Below the pieces are notes generated by a model, which was not told the DNA's origin, searched no databases, and was given only the letters and a program-made list of their open reading frames with translations. This document shows, piece after piece, positions 54,057-62,885 of a stretch of 64,000 nt of DNA (within the stretch, counting starts at the first letter, position 1; every line of letters begins with the position of its first letter). Source of the DNA: Emcibacter sp. (GTDB lineage: Bacteria > Pseudomonadota > Alphaproteobacteria > Sphingomonadales > Emcibacteraceae); assembly GCF_963675455.1 (NCBI RefSeq), contig NZ_OY776217.1, positions 3,210,001 through 3,274,000 on the forward strand, in the 5' to 3' direction. The position numbers and the translations under genes were made by a program.

Positions 54057-54410
54057 TTACATGCCGCTATTGGCGAGAGCCTGCTTCAGATGAAACCGTA
54101 TACCGGAGTTATCGCCTTCGCGGTCTAGAATGTCGAGAGCATTTTTCCATTCCTGTCGGGCTTTCAGCTTTTCATTCAATCTGAGATAAACTGTACCAAG
54201 CTTGTAATGGACATAACTTTTCTCGTTGGCATTGTGGGCATAGGATTTTGCCTGATTGTACAATTTCTGTGCGCTGGAAAAATTTTCTAGTAATAGTTGC
54301 TGATCAGCAGCCTGGATATTCTCCAGATAGGCAGTCTCGCTCTGGGCCTGCACTGATACAGTTGCAAAAAACCAGAAAACACCCGCAATGATCAAAGAAT
54401 ATAATTTCAT
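54057..54410 (-). CDS. small exported TPR protein
   Basis: This 117-residue protein has a signal peptide (cleavage expected after QAQ near residue 23) and two or three tetratricopeptide-like helix pairs (LLLENFSSAQKLYNQAKSYA and YVHYKLGTVYLRLNEKLKARQEWKNAL). I place the start at the ATG at 54410 with a GGGGTGGGA stretch upstream; a GTG four codons earlier would overlap that site. The partner is unknown. It is convergent with the membrane protein gene and precedes a 190-base gap. Confidence 0.75.
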   Translation of the reverse strand: MKLYSLIIAGVFWFFATVSVQAQSETAYLENIQAADQQLLLENFSSAQKLYNQAKSYAHNANEKSYVHYKLGTVYLRLNEKLKARQEWKNALDILDREGDNSGIRFHLKQALANSGM

Positions 54411-54603
54411 GTCCCACCCCACTTAAACTCACGTTATAGCACCAAACCCTAAAATCTAGTTATAGTTAACAATTAAGGCAAGAATTTGGTCAATTCAACA
54501 ACTCTGTTAACTTTTAACCTTAATTATTTAAGTATAACTTATTTGGTTAACAGTAGCAGAGCCAGATTAATGCAGAATTAATAATATTGAAAAAGCCGCA
54601 TAT

Positions 54604-55374
54604 TCAGGTAATTCCAAACCTCTGCAGAACTTCAGCCAGATCATTGCCGAAATGTTCCCCGCGCCGGATGATCCCCACACTCATGGGCAGGGCTTTCAGG
54701 TCAGGATGGTCGAGTTCCATACTCGTCAAGATTGCAACAGCACCATTTTTTGTTGTCGGCATTGACTTCAATGCACAGGCAAGGTCAATACCGGAAAGAC
54801 GGGGCATCACTGCCGTGGTAATTACCAGATCCGGGCGTGTCTCCAGAATAATCTCAAAGGCGTCCAGGGAATCAAGAACGGTCGAGACACGATATCCACA
54901 TTCTACCAGTTCGCGTTCCACAACCCTCGCCGCTGTTTTTTGCGGCAAAACCAGTGTCACATCCTTGTCAGTTTTTTTCACGTCCCCGACATCGAAAGTG
55001 GAATGGTGCGGCAAAGCCTGGATATCAGCCGCCACATCCTCAGCCGGGGTGGAGGAGCCGTCCAGAAGCCCCATAATCTTGTCACTGAACTGCTGAAGAT
55101 CGCGGATGTTCTTGTCCCCGATCTCGTCCATATGCCAGAGATAGTCGTCAAGACGCTGACAAATGGAGGACAGCCCCGGCAGCTTGACCGCCTTTACCTT
55201 AAGGCGAAGGTTGGATGCGTCCTGGGCCAGCATTGCTTTGGCTTTTTCCCCCTTTACCTCGCCGCTAAGAACCTGCTGTAGACGCACTTCCAGGCTTCCA
55301 GCCACATCACGAGCCTCATCCAGCGCTTCAGATTCGTAAAGATTTTCCAGTTCAGTTTCGGAGAGAATACTCAT
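54604..55374 (-). CDS. protein with Hpt-like N-terminus and degenerate receiver domain
   Basis: This 256-residue protein has a helical N-terminal part (about 1-110), with a stretch like a histidine-phosphotransfer helix (NLRLKVKAVKLPGLSSICQRLDDYLW) in which the phospho-histidine position is not histidine. The C-terminal half (about 130-256) is a receiver-like domain. There the phospho-acceptor Asp is replaced by Thr in DLVITTAVMPRLSG, and the acidic pocket is not clear. It therefore probably acts as a protein-interaction module rather than an active phosphorelay step. It is transcribed alone, 85 bases from the next minus-strand gene. Confidence 0.65.
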   Translation of the reverse strand: MSILSETELENLYESEALDEARDVAGSLEVRLQQVLSGEVKGEKAKAMLAQDASNLRLKVKAVKLPGLSSICQRLDDYLWHMDEIGDKNIRDLQQFSDKIMGLLDGSSTPAEDVAADIQALPHHSTFDVGDVKKTDKDVTLVLPQKTAARVVERELVECGYRVSTVLDSLDAFEIILETRPDLVITTAVMPRLSGIDLACALKSMPTTKNGAVAILTSMELDHPDLKALPMSVGIIRRGEHFGNDLAEVLQRFGIT

Positions 55375-55459
55375 GTCTACCCTATATAGTCGTGTAAGAA
55401 TTAAAATCAGGGTGAATATACGAAGCAGAAATTAATAGTTGGCTAATGAAATGGGAAAA

Positions 55460-56251
55460 TCAGGAAAGCTGTTTGATACAGGTTTGGAATTTCCAGCAGC
55501 CAACCCGGTGACGGATTTCCAGGGTCCGGTCGACTTCACCAGGCGGGGCAATGTGCCAGTCCCACTCAAGAGCAGGAGAACCAAGCCTTGCCGCGACCTT
55601 TTCTGACAAGGCCTCTTCCTGTTCAAGCAGCATGCCTCTGTCAATATACTCCCGCTTCAGGTCAGACAGGAGCAATACCGGACATTCAAATTGTTCCAGC
55701 CAGTCGATATGCTGAATCAGGATCGTATCTGTGAAATCATCCTCCGGCTTGCTCCCGCCTTTCTCAAGACATTTAACCGGCAGAAGCGCCAGTTGAGACA
55801 ATATATTCAGCGAAACCACCAGCCCTGGCGGAGGAGCAAGCGCCAGGTCCGGCGGGGCTCCCTTATTCTGATTCTGATGAGAATAGACCTCGGCCGCCCG
55901 ACCGGTCACATCCACCTCGATAAAGCTGATCTTTTCATCCTGCTGGTAAGGCTTGCGTACGGCCGGCAGATGCACGATATCAACAAGGCTGACCTGAAAA
56001 TCACGGGTGCGTAATTCCTCCAACGGTACATCATGAAGACTGCCGGATCCAATAATGACAACATGACTGCCCGGCGCCAGACTATCAGCCGCCGAGAGTA
56101 TTTCCCTCCGGCAGGCCTCCAGATGACTCTGCCAGGCTCCCTGACAACGCCTGTAACGGCTTTCAATCGCAATGGCTTCCCGCACGTACCCCATAGCTTT
56201 TGCCGTGGCATCGGCAGAAGTCACCAGGTGCTGGAAAAACTCCCTAAGCAT
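55460..56251 (-). CDS. Rossmann-like (SAM-methyltransferase-like) protein, unknown function
   Basis: This 263-residue protein has a Rossmann-like motif, HVVIIGSGSLHDVPLEEL near residue 63, and a VSLVDIVHLP acidic turn about 25 residues later, the layout of class I methyltransferases. A NILSQLALLP stretch follows in the place of a catalytic strand. No substrate motif is recognised. The ATG at 56251 overlaps the stop region of the upstream quinone oxidoreductase by eight bases, so the two are translated together. It is likely a SAM-binding protein, but this is inferred from the fold pattern only. Confidence 0.55.
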   Translation of the reverse strand: MLREFFQHLVTSADATAKAMGYVREAIAIESRYRRCQGAWQSHLEACRREILSAADSLAPGSHVVIIGSGSLHDVPLEELRTRDFQVSLVDIVHLPAVRKPYQQDEKISFIEVDVTGRAAEVYSHQNQNKGAPPDLALAPPPGLVVSLNILSQLALLPVKCLEKGGSKPEDDFTDTILIQHIDWLEQFECPVLLLSDLKREYIDRGMLLEQEEALSEKVAARLGSPALEWDWHIAPPGEVDRTLEIRHRVGCWKFQTCIKQLS

Positions 56252-57230
56252 CCGGCTCCATCACCACAACAACCTTGCCCGAGGATTTACGATCCCGGAG
56301 CGACCGGATCGCCTCCGCTGTTTGTTCCAGGGGGTATATCTTGCTGATATGAGGTTTGATTTTTCCCTCCTCATACCACTTCAGAAGCTGTTTGGCACTG
56401 TCCACAAGAACCTCATTTTTGAATTCCTTGTAAGCTCCCCAGTAAAATCCGATCAGTTCGATATTCTTCACCAGCAGATGGTTGGCCGGGACCTGGGGGA
56501 TATCGCCGCTGGCAAAACCGATCACCAGGATCCGGCCTTCCGACGCCATGGCCCGGAAACAGGCCCGGAACACGTCACCGCCTACGGCATCATAAACCAC
56601 ATTTACCCCCTTGCCTCCGGTAATTTCCTTGAGGCGCTCACGCACATCCTCGTCCTTGTAGTTGATGGTATATTCCGCCCCCTTGCTGCGTGCTATTTCC
56701 AGCTTGTCATCATTTCCGGCAAGCGCTATCACCCGGGCCCCCATCAGATGGCCGATTTCCACAGCCGTCAGGCCGACCCCTCCACCAGCGCCGGTCACCA
56801 CCAGCCATTCCCCGGGCTGTAATTTCGCCCGGTAGTCAAGCGCCACATGGCTTGTTCCATAGGCGACAACAAAACTGGCCACATCCTCGTGCGGCATGCC
56901 TGCCGGCACCTTGAGCAAGGCGTCAACGGGCACGGCAATTTTTTCAGCAAATCCGCCCCAGTTTGTCAGGGCCTGCACATGATCACCGACTTTATAACCG
57001 GTAACACCCTCACCCAGTTCAGCTATAATTCCTGAAATCTCGAGCCCCGGGCTGAAGGGTTTCGGCGGCTTGACCTGGTAGGTTCCTTCTACCATCAAAC
57101 TGTCGGCAAAATTGACGCTACAGGCCTTGACATCAACAACAACTCTCCCCATTTCTGCCACAGGGTCAGCCACCTCCGCTAAACGCAAATTGCTCAAGGG
57201 TCCGTTTTCCCGCACGATCATGGCTTTCAT
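56244..57230 (-). CDS. quinone oxidoreductase (zinc-less MDR family)
   Basis: This 328-residue NADPH-dependent oxidoreductase belongs to the quinone oxidoreductase branch of the medium-chain dehydrogenases. It has the catalytic-fold start SPGLEISGIIAELGEGVTGYKVGD, the NADPH-binding VTGAGGGVGLTAVEIGHLMGARVIA, and GGKGVNVVYDAVGG. The zinc-ligand cysteine cluster of alcohol dehydrogenases is missing, as usual for this group. Members reduce quinones or enoyl compounds by one or two electrons. It is divergent from typA and overlaps the downstream Rossmann-like gene by eight bases. Confidence 0.92.
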   Translation of the reverse strand: MKAMIVRENGPLSNLRLAEVADPVAEMGRVVVDVKACSVNFADSLMVEGTYQVKPPKPFSPGLEISGIIAELGEGVTGYKVGDHVQALTNWGGFAEKIAVPVDALLKVPAGMPHEDVASFVVAYGTSHVALDYRAKLQPGEWLVVTGAGGGVGLTAVEIGHLMGARVIALAGNDDKLEIARSKGAEYTINYKDEDVRERLKEITGGKGVNVVYDAVGGDVFRACFRAMASEGRILVIGFASGDIPQVPANHLLVKNIELIGFYWGAYKEFKNEVLVDSAKQLLKWYEEGKIKPHISKIYPLEQTAEAIRSLRDRKSSGKVVVVMEPDA

Positions 57231-57258
57231 CGATTCCTCCCGTCATGATAAATTCACA

Positions 57259-57286
57259 TGGACAAAGGCCGCAGGATGGCTATACT
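57259..57286 (+). promoter_or_regulatory. candidate promoter of typA
   Basis: TGGACA (57259-57264) and TATACT (57281-57286) are spaced by 16 bases. They lie about 90 bases upstream of the typA start, leaving an untranslated leader of about 85 bases. Confidence 0.5.
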
Positions 57287-57377
57287 GCGCCGAATTTTTG
57301 CCCTTTATTGCACCGCAACAGTGATAGGCGTTCGCGGGTGGCAGATCAACAGTTTTAAATGATACGAGTTTAAATAC

Positions 57378-59213
57378 ATGACGTTACGTAATATCGCCAT
57401 CATCGCCCACGTGGACCATGGCAAAACGACTCTTGTGGACACTATGTTCCGCCAAAGCGGCCTTTTCCGCGATAATCAGCGCGTTGAAGAGCGGGCCATG
57501 GACAGCAATGACCTCGAAAAAGAGCGCGGCATTACCATTCTGGCGAAATGTACCGCTGTGGAATGGCACGGCACCCGCATCAATATTGTGGACACCCCCG
57601 GCCACGCCGATTTCGGTGGTGAAGTCGAACGTATCCTGAGCATGGTCGACGGCGTGATCCTTCTGGTGGATGCTGCCGAGGGTCCCATGCCGCAGACCAA
57701 ATTTGTGCTTTCCAAGGCACTGGCGCTTGGCCTCAAACCCATTGTGGTGGTCAACAAGGTCGATAAACCGGACCGTCGTCCGGACGAGGTGCATGACGAG
57801 GTATTTGACCTGTTTGTTGCCCTGGACGCCAATGACGAGCAGCTTGATTTCCCGACCCTGTTCGCCTCCGGCCGGGACGGCTGGGCCGACAGGGAGCTGG
57901 AGGGAGAACGCAAGGATCTTGCCCCCCTGTTTGAAACCATCATCAGTCATTTCAAGGCCCCGGAAGTCGCCACCGAGGAAAACATCGCCAAGCCCTTTAC
58001 CATGCTGGCGACACTTCTGGACCGCGACAACTTCATGGGCCGCGTACTCACCGGTCGTGTGCAGAGCGGAAAAATCAAGGTCAATGACCCGATCAAAGTT
58101 CTGAACGCCAGAGGCGAAGTTGTGGAACAGGGCCGCGCCAGCAAGCTGATGTCCTTCCATGGCCTGGAACGGGTCCCCGTAAACGAAGCTCAGGCGGGCG
58201 ATATCATTGCCATCGCCGGCCTGTCCGTCGGCACGGTTGCAGACACATTCTGCGCTCCCGAAGTAACGGAAGCCCTGCAGGCACAGCCCATTGATCCACC
58301 GACCCTGAGCATGAAATTCAGCGTTAACGACAGCCCCCTTGCCGGACGTGAAGGCAAGAAAGTCACCAGCCGCCTGATCCGGGATCGCCTGGAAAGGGAA
58401 TCCGAAGGCAACGTGGCCATCAAAATCACCGAAAGCGAAGACAAGGACAGCTTCGAGGTTGCCGGGCGCGGCGAACTGCAGCTCGGTGTCCTGATCGAAA
58501 CCATGCGCCGGGAAGGCTTTGAATTGTCCATTTCCCGCCCGCAGGTCCTGCTTAAAAGGGATCCGGAAACAGGCGGACAGCTGGAGCCTTACGAGGAAGT
58601 CGTCGTCGACGTTGACGAAGAATATTCCGGTGGCGTTGTCGAGAAAATGAGCCTGCGCAAGGCAGAAATGACCGACATGAGGTCCAGTGGCGCAGGCAAA
58701 ACCCGCATTACTTTCCTGGCCCCGTCTCGCGGCCTGATCGGTTACCACGGCGAGTTTCTGACGGATACCCGGGGCACCGGTGTCATGAACCGGGTCTTTC
58801 ACAGCTATGGTCCCTACAAGGGCGCCATCACAGGTCGTCGTCAGGGCGTCCTGATTTCAAACAGCAACGGCAAAGCCGTTGCCTATGCCCTGTGGAATCT
58901 GGAAGAACGCGGCATCATCATGGTCAACCCGCAGGAAGACCTTTACGAAGGCATGATCATCGGTGAACATTCCCGGGACAACGACCTGGATGTGAACCCG
59001 ATCAAGGGTAAACAGCTGACCAACGTCCGCGCCTCTGGTAAAGACGACGCCGTCAAGCTGACCCCGCCGAAGAAGATGGGACTGGAAGAAGCCATCGCTT
59101 ACATCAACGATGACGAACTTGTCGAAGTCACGCCGGAAAATGTTCGTCTGCGGAAAAGATATCTGGACCCGAACGACCGTAAAAGGGCGCTGCGCACAGC
59201 CAAGGCAAGCTAA
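57378..59213 (+). CDS. typA: translational GTPase TypA/BipA
   Basis: This 611-residue ribosome-associated GTPase is involved in stress and low-temperature ribosome assembly. The G motifs are intact: AHVDHGKTT (G1), RGITI (G2), DTPGHADFGGEVER (G3) and NKVDKPD (G4). Domain II, EF-G-like domains III and V, and the BipA-specific C-terminal domain (GIIMVNPQEDLYEGMIIGEHSRDNDLDVNPIKGKQLTNVRASGKDD) follow. The length is normal. It has its own promoter candidate and a Rho-independent terminator after the stop. Confidence 0.97.
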   Translation: MTLRNIAIIAHVDHGKTTLVDTMFRQSGLFRDNQRVEERAMDSNDLEKERGITILAKCTAVEWHGTRINIVDTPGHADFGGEVERILSMVDGVILLVDAAEGPMPQTKFVLSKALALGLKPIVVVNKVDKPDRRPDEVHDEVFDLFVALDANDEQLDFPTLFASGRDGWADRELEGERKDLAPLFETIISHFKAPEVATEENIAKPFTMLATLLDRDNFMGRVLTGRVQSGKIKVNDPIKVLNARGEVVEQGRASKLMSFHGLERVPVNEAQAGDIIAIAGLSVGTVADTFCAPEVTEALQAQPIDPPTLSMKFSVNDSPLAGREGKKVTSRLIRDRLERESEGNVAIKITESEDKDSFEVAGRGELQLGVLIETMRREGFELSISRPQVLLKRDPETGGQLEPYEEVVVDVDEEYSGGVVEKMSLRKAEMTDMRSSGAGKTRITFLAPSRGLIGYHGEFLTDTRGTGVMNRVFHSYGPYKGAITGRRQGVLISNSNGKAVAYALWNLEERGIIMVNPQEDLYEGMIIGEHSRDNDLDVNPIKGKQLTNVRASGKDDAVKLTPPKKMGLEEAIAYINDDELVEVTPENVRLRKRYLDPNDRKRALRTAKAS

Positions 59214-59240
59214 AGATTTAACATTTAGAAATCATATAAA

Positions 59241-59263
59241 AAGCCGGGATCTCCCGGCTTTTT
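59241..59263 (+). terminator. Rho-independent terminator of typA
   Basis: AGCCGGG and CCCGGCT form a 7-bp stem around ATCT, followed by TTTT on the plus strand, 28 bases after the typA stop. The A-tract on the other side could let it work in both directions. Confidence 0.8.
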
Positions 59264-59306
59264 ACGTTTAACTCCTCCTCCGGGAACAAATCTGCTGAAA
59301 CACAAC

Positions 59307-59495
59307 ATGACAAAATCCGGAAAATCTGACAGCCCCTGCACAGGAATATGTCGTCTGCGCGATGAGGGTGACTGGTGCATCGGATGTGGAAGATTGGCCA
59401 GCGAACTCTTTAACTGGACGGACAGACCTGAAAAAGAACGTCGTGAAATAATCAGACACGCCAGACAGCGGCTGCTGACACCCGGAAGAAAATAA
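59307..59495 (+). CDS. DUF1289 small Fe-S-like protein
   Basis: This 62-residue protein has the DUF1289 pattern CTGIC near residue 11, then WCIGCGR and a WTDRPEKERREII helix. The four cysteines suggest metal or Fe-S binding. The family is found next to varied genes in proteobacteria and its function is not known. There is no strong ribosome site before the ATG. It is separated from typA by the terminator. Confidence 0.85.
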   Translation: MTKSGKSDSPCTGICRLRDEGDWCIGCGRLASELFNWTDRPEKERREIIRHARQRLLTPGRK

Positions 59496-59544
59496 GCCCT
59501 GTTTACCTAAACTTAAGGGCTTTTCACTAGAATACGGATGACAA

Positions 59545-59826
59545 ATGGACAAAAAGGTTTCGCAAATGACACATTTTCTGGTGACGGACGATAATCCAAA
59601 CGGCTTCAAGCTGGAAGATATTCTGAATATTATACGCAAAGACATTTTCAAACGGGCAACGCTGATCATGGATGACGAACGTCCGGAAGCCCAGCATGTC
59701 CTGAACAATAATGTCGAAATCCTGGGTTTGATTACAGACGCCATCGATCTGGCCAAAGATAGCACTCTGACGCTTGAAAAAGCCTTTGGCCCTTCAAGCG
59801 GCGACAGTCCCCGGATCGGAAAATAA
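59545..59826 (+). CDS. small conserved-looking protein of unknown function
   Basis: This 93-residue acidic protein has no signal peptide and no recognised motif. It appears largely helical, with the stretch KLEDILNIIRKDIFKRATLIM near residue 22. A start at a second ATG (59566), with AAAAAGG eight bases upstream, is as likely as the ATG at 59545 and would give 86 residues. It follows the DUF1289 gene by 49 bases and converges with the oxidase gene at a shared stop region. No function can be given. Confidence 0.6.
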   Translation: MDKKVSQMTHFLVTDDNPNGFKLEDILNIIRKDIFKRATLIMDDERPEAQHVLNNNVEILGLITDAIDLAKDSTLTLEKAFGPSSGDSPRIGK

Positions 59827-60942
59827 TTATCCTCTGAATCTCTGCGGTGAAATTTCCCTGATCGGTAATGTCCGGTCAGGTTCTTCCTTCATAATCAGGT
59901 CACTAATCAGCTGTCCGATGGCAGGCGAGGTCTGAATTCCAAACCCGCCCTGCCCGACACACCAGAAAAAACCTTCATTCTCCGGATCAAACCCGATGAC
60001 GGGAGAACGATCCTCTGTAAATGTCCTGAGACCCGACCATTTGCGCCTGACATGGCGGACTGTCATATCAGTTGCTGTTTCCAGCCTGTCAATGGCGCGG
60101 GCGACATCAAGTTCTTCCGGCTGCACGTCACAGGGCGGCATCGGCGTTTCATCACAAGGGCTGAGCAATATTCCCCCGCCCTCCGGCTTGAAATAAAACC
60201 GGTCTTCCACATCAAGAACCAAAGGCATATCAGGGGATATTTCGTCTTCCCCGGTATCAAGACAAATGACAGTCCGGCGGCACGGCTGAAGGTCCAGGCC
60301 ATCAATACCAGCGAGCCGGGCGATTTCATCTCCCCAGGCGCCGGCAGCATTGATAATCACACGCCCTTCAAACATGGCATCAGACGTCACAACCTGCCAG
60401 ACCGGTCCATTTTTCTCTATCTTTTTCACTGCCTGGCTGCAACTGATCCTGCCGCCATGTTCCCGAATTCCCCTGAGATATCCCTGATGCAGGGCATGCA
60501 CATCAATATCCCGGCAGCCGGGTTCTGAATATCCGGCGACTGCATACCCCCGGCGCAGGCAGGGGGCCTCGGCCTGCACATCGGCATCGGTCAGCTTTTC
60601 GATCTCGGGACTGATTTCTTTTTTTACCCTGTAGGATTGCTCCAGAAAGTTTTTTTGTTCCGCTGTCGCCATATAAACCGCACCGCGGCGCCGGACCAGC
60701 GGCGTTTCGGAAAAACCCTCAGGTGGCTCCAGCAGAAAGGATTTAGAGGCCCTGGTCAGTTTCTGAACGGTGGAATTACCATAGGTTTCGGCAAAAAAAG
60801 CGGCCGAGCGTCCGGTGGTATGATAGCCGGGAAAGTCCTCCTTTTCGAGGATCAATGTACGGCCGTGCCGGCTTAGAAAATAGCCGGCGGATGCCCCGGC
60901 AATACCGGCCCCGACAATGATAAAGTCATATGTCTCGGTCAT
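59827..60942 (-). CDS. FAD-dependent oxidoreductase (DAO family)
   Basis: This 371-residue flavoprotein belongs to the D-amino-acid oxidase/glycine oxidase (DadA-like) family. It has the N-terminal FAD-binding Rossmann motif DFIIVGAGIAGASAGYFLS, an EKEDFPGYHTTGRSAAFF stretch, VIINAAGAWGDEIARL and a C-terminal KWSGLRTFTEDRSPVIGFD with GQGGFGIQTSPAIGQLI. Such enzymes oxidise amino acids or amines, passing electrons to oxygen or to the respiratory chain. The substrate is not shown. It is a single-gene unit on the minus strand, divergent from hisN. Confidence 0.9.
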   Translation of the reverse strand: MTETYDFIIVGAGIAGASAGYFLSRHGRTLILEKEDFPGYHTTGRSAAFFAETYGNSTVQKLTRASKSFLLEPPEGFSETPLVRRRGAVYMATAEQKNFLEQSYRVKKEISPEIEKLTDADVQAEAPCLRRGYAVAGYSEPGCRDIDVHALHQGYLRGIREHGGRISCSQAVKKIEKNGPVWQVVTSDAMFEGRVIINAAGAWGDEIARLAGIDGLDLQPCRRTVICLDTGEDEISPDMPLVLDVEDRFYFKPEGGGILLSPCDETPMPPCDVQPEELDVARAIDRLETATDMTVRHVRRKWSGLRTFTEDRSPVIGFDPENEGFFWCVGQGGFGIQTSPAIGQLISDLIMKEEPDRTLPIREISPQRFRG

Positions 60943-61042
60943 ACTCTTTCAGACTTCAATCCTTGACAATTCTGCGAAAATCCCTGACACAGAATGAATT
61001 CAACCGGCCCCGCAGTGCCCAGCTTTGGAATGATACTTACCC

Positions 61043-61855
61043 ATGTCAGATAACTTAAATCCTGATGAAATCAAGGAATATGTCGATTTTCTTCAGATTC
61101 TCGGGAATGCTGCGGCCGAAATCACCCTGAAGTCATTCCGGGCTCCTCTTGAGGTCAGCAACAAGGGCAGAAAGCTGCAAAGCGACTTCGATCCGGTGAC
61201 CAGGGCTGACCGGGATGCGGAAGAAGTGATCCGCCGGCTTATCCATGAAAAATATCCCGCACACAACCTGATTGGCGAGGAACATGGCCATGACAATTTT
61301 TCAGAGAGCACCGACAGCATCAACTGGATTATCGACCCCATCGACGGTACAAGATCCTTTATTGCCGGCATTCCCTTGTGGGGCACCCTTGTTGCCGTTA
61401 ACGACGGTACAAAACCCGTCATCGGGATGATGGACCAGCCCTATCTGAAGGAAAGATATATCGGCTCTCCCCTGGGCAGCACACTGAACGGCGCCCCCAT
61501 CCGCTGCCGCGCCTGTCCCGATGTTTCCCTGGCGACCCTGTCAACGACAGACCCGGTTCAGCTGTTTGCCACCGACGAAGATCGAAAAGCCTTTGAAAGG
61601 GTGGCCAAGAAAGCCAATATGGTCCGCAACGGCTATGACTGTTATGCCTACATGATGGTGGCATCCGGTCACATGGATGTGGTGATTGAAAGCGGCCTGG
61701 AAAGCTATGATATCCAGCCCCTGATCCCGATCATCGAAAATGCCGGGGGTGTTGTGACCAGCTGGGACGGGAGCCCGGCAAACCTGGGAGGGCAAGTAGT
61801 TGCCTGTGGCGACAGGGCATTGCACAAACAGGTGCTGGACATCCTAAACAGCTAG
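61043..61855 (+). CDS. hisN: HisN-type histidinol-phosphatase (inositol monophosphatase fold)
   Basis: This 270-residue magnesium-dependent phosphatase has the inositol-monophosphatase core: LIGEEHG, WIIDPIDGTRSFIAGIPLWGTLVAV and a YDIQPLIPIIENAGG stretch in the place of the usual WD-APL motif. The GTRSFIAGIPLWGTL form and GMMDQP are characteristic of the HisN group, which makes histidinol from histidinol phosphate; an inositol phosphatase cannot be excluded. Its 3' end overlaps the convergent hydrolase by 12 bases. It is divergent from the DAO-type oxidase with 100 bases between. Confidence 0.85.
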   Translation: MSDNLNPDEIKEYVDFLQILGNAAAEITLKSFRAPLEVSNKGRKLQSDFDPVTRADRDAEEVIRRLIHEKYPAHNLIGEEHGHDNFSESTDSINWIIDPIDGTRSFIAGIPLWGTLVAVNDGTKPVIGMMDQPYLKERYIGSPLGSTLNGAPIRCRACPDVSLATLSTTDPVQLFATDEDRKAFERVAKKANMVRNGYDCYAYMMVASGHMDVVIESGLESYDIQPLIPIIENAGGVVTSWDGSPANLGGQVVACGDRALHKQVLDILNS

Positions 61856-62779
61856 GAACTCCTCCAGGACTGTCCACATTTCCCGGCGTATTTCATCGGT
61901 TTCCCGGTAAATCTCGTGATAGGCTCCTCGAACAATTTCTATTCTGCCGTTGGGCAATCGTTTCAGCACTTCATGGGCCGTATCATTGACCACCAGCCTT
62001 TCTGCTTCCGCAAGAAAGGCCAGGAGCGGCAACTTTACAGCTTCGGCATAGCCAGGCCGGCGCACCGTCTGGATACTTTGCAGAGCGGCTCTTAGCCAGC
62101 CAAATGTCGCACCGCCGGAATAGAGATCCGGATTGGATGTCATAATCCGGCTTTCCGTCTCATAGCGGGAAACATCATGGGTCAACAGGTCGCTGACCAA
62201 CAGTTGCAACTCCTCCCCCGTCTTTGGTTCCTGACCCGGCGCATATTCCTTTTCAAATCCCAACAGACAGGCCAGTTTGATCAACCACCGGGACAACTGC
62301 GCCTTCAAGGGGGGGCCCAGATTAATCCCCATCATCGGCGACAGCAGAACTGCCTTGTCAAAAACCCCGGGATGGTCATGGAGGAAGCGAAAGGCTATAT
62401 GCCCGCCCATGGAATGACCGAGCAGATAAAGCGGTTTTTCGCGGTTCCGACGTGACATCAGCCCGAAATGAGTCAGCACCAGGGCGAGATCGGAGAGATA
62501 CAGATCGAAACTGTTGATATAACTGCGATGCCGGTCCTCAAGCAGGCGGCCGGACAGCCCCTGCCCACGTAGATCCATACTGAAAACCTGAAGCCCGCGA
62601 TCCAGAAGATCCTGAAAAAACTCCTGGTATTTTTCCAAATACTCCCGATGGCCGTTAACCACCACAATCTGCCCCCGGACCGGGCCCTCGGGCAGAATTG
62701 ACGCGATACGCAGACTTATGCCATCAGGAGCCTGAAGACATTCTATCTTGCTGTTCTTTGGAAAATACTCGGCTGACAT
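61844..62779 (-). CDS. alpha/beta hydrolase (lysophospholipase/monoacylglycerol lipase-like)
   Basis: This 311-residue hydrolase has the nucleophile elbow LLGHSMGGHIAF (Ser near 118), the DLRGQGLSG stretch and IVVVNGHREYLEKY near the oxyanion site. The histidine is in GAYHEIYRE near the C-terminus, and the catalytic acid is expected in LAFLAEAERLV. This is the serine aminopeptidase/PldB type. It likely cleaves monoacyl lipids. It follows the partial vWA gene by about 106 bases containing a terminator and converges with hisN. Confidence 0.9.
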   Translation of the reverse strand: MSAEYFPKNSKIECLQAPDGISLRIASILPEGPVRGQIVVVNGHREYLEKYQEFFQDLLDRGLQVFSMDLRGQGLSGRLLEDRHRSYINSFDLYLSDLALVLTHFGLMSRRNREKPLYLLGHSMGGHIAFRFLHDHPGVFDKAVLLSPMMGINLGPPLKAQLSRWLIKLACLLGFEKEYAPGQEPKTGEELQLLVSDLLTHDVSRYETESRIMTSNPDLYSGGATFGWLRAALQSIQTVRRPGYAEAVKLPLLAFLAEAERLVVNDTAHEVLKRLPNGRIEIVRGAYHEIYRETDEIRREMWTVLEEFLAV

Positions 62780-62824
62780 TCTCTGTTACCGCCCCCTGGG
62801 AGATTATTTTCAGGCCACCATAGC

Positions 62825-62856
62825 AAAAAAGACACCCTGTTGAGTGCCTTTTTTGA
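62825..62856 (-). terminator. terminator after the vWA gene
   Basis: On the minus strand an A6-flanked GGCAC/GTGTC stem with loop is followed by TTTTTT. It lies about 30 bases after the stop of the vWA gene and before the hydrolase start. The symmetrical A/T flanks could make it act in both directions. Confidence 0.7.
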
Positions 62857-62885
62857 TGAAATATCGAAGAATGATCATTACCCGG

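Noticed and set aside
57384..58802. 472-codon open frame antisense to typA
   Set aside because: TypA motifs are intact on the plus strand; the reverse frame follows from GC-rich codon usage.
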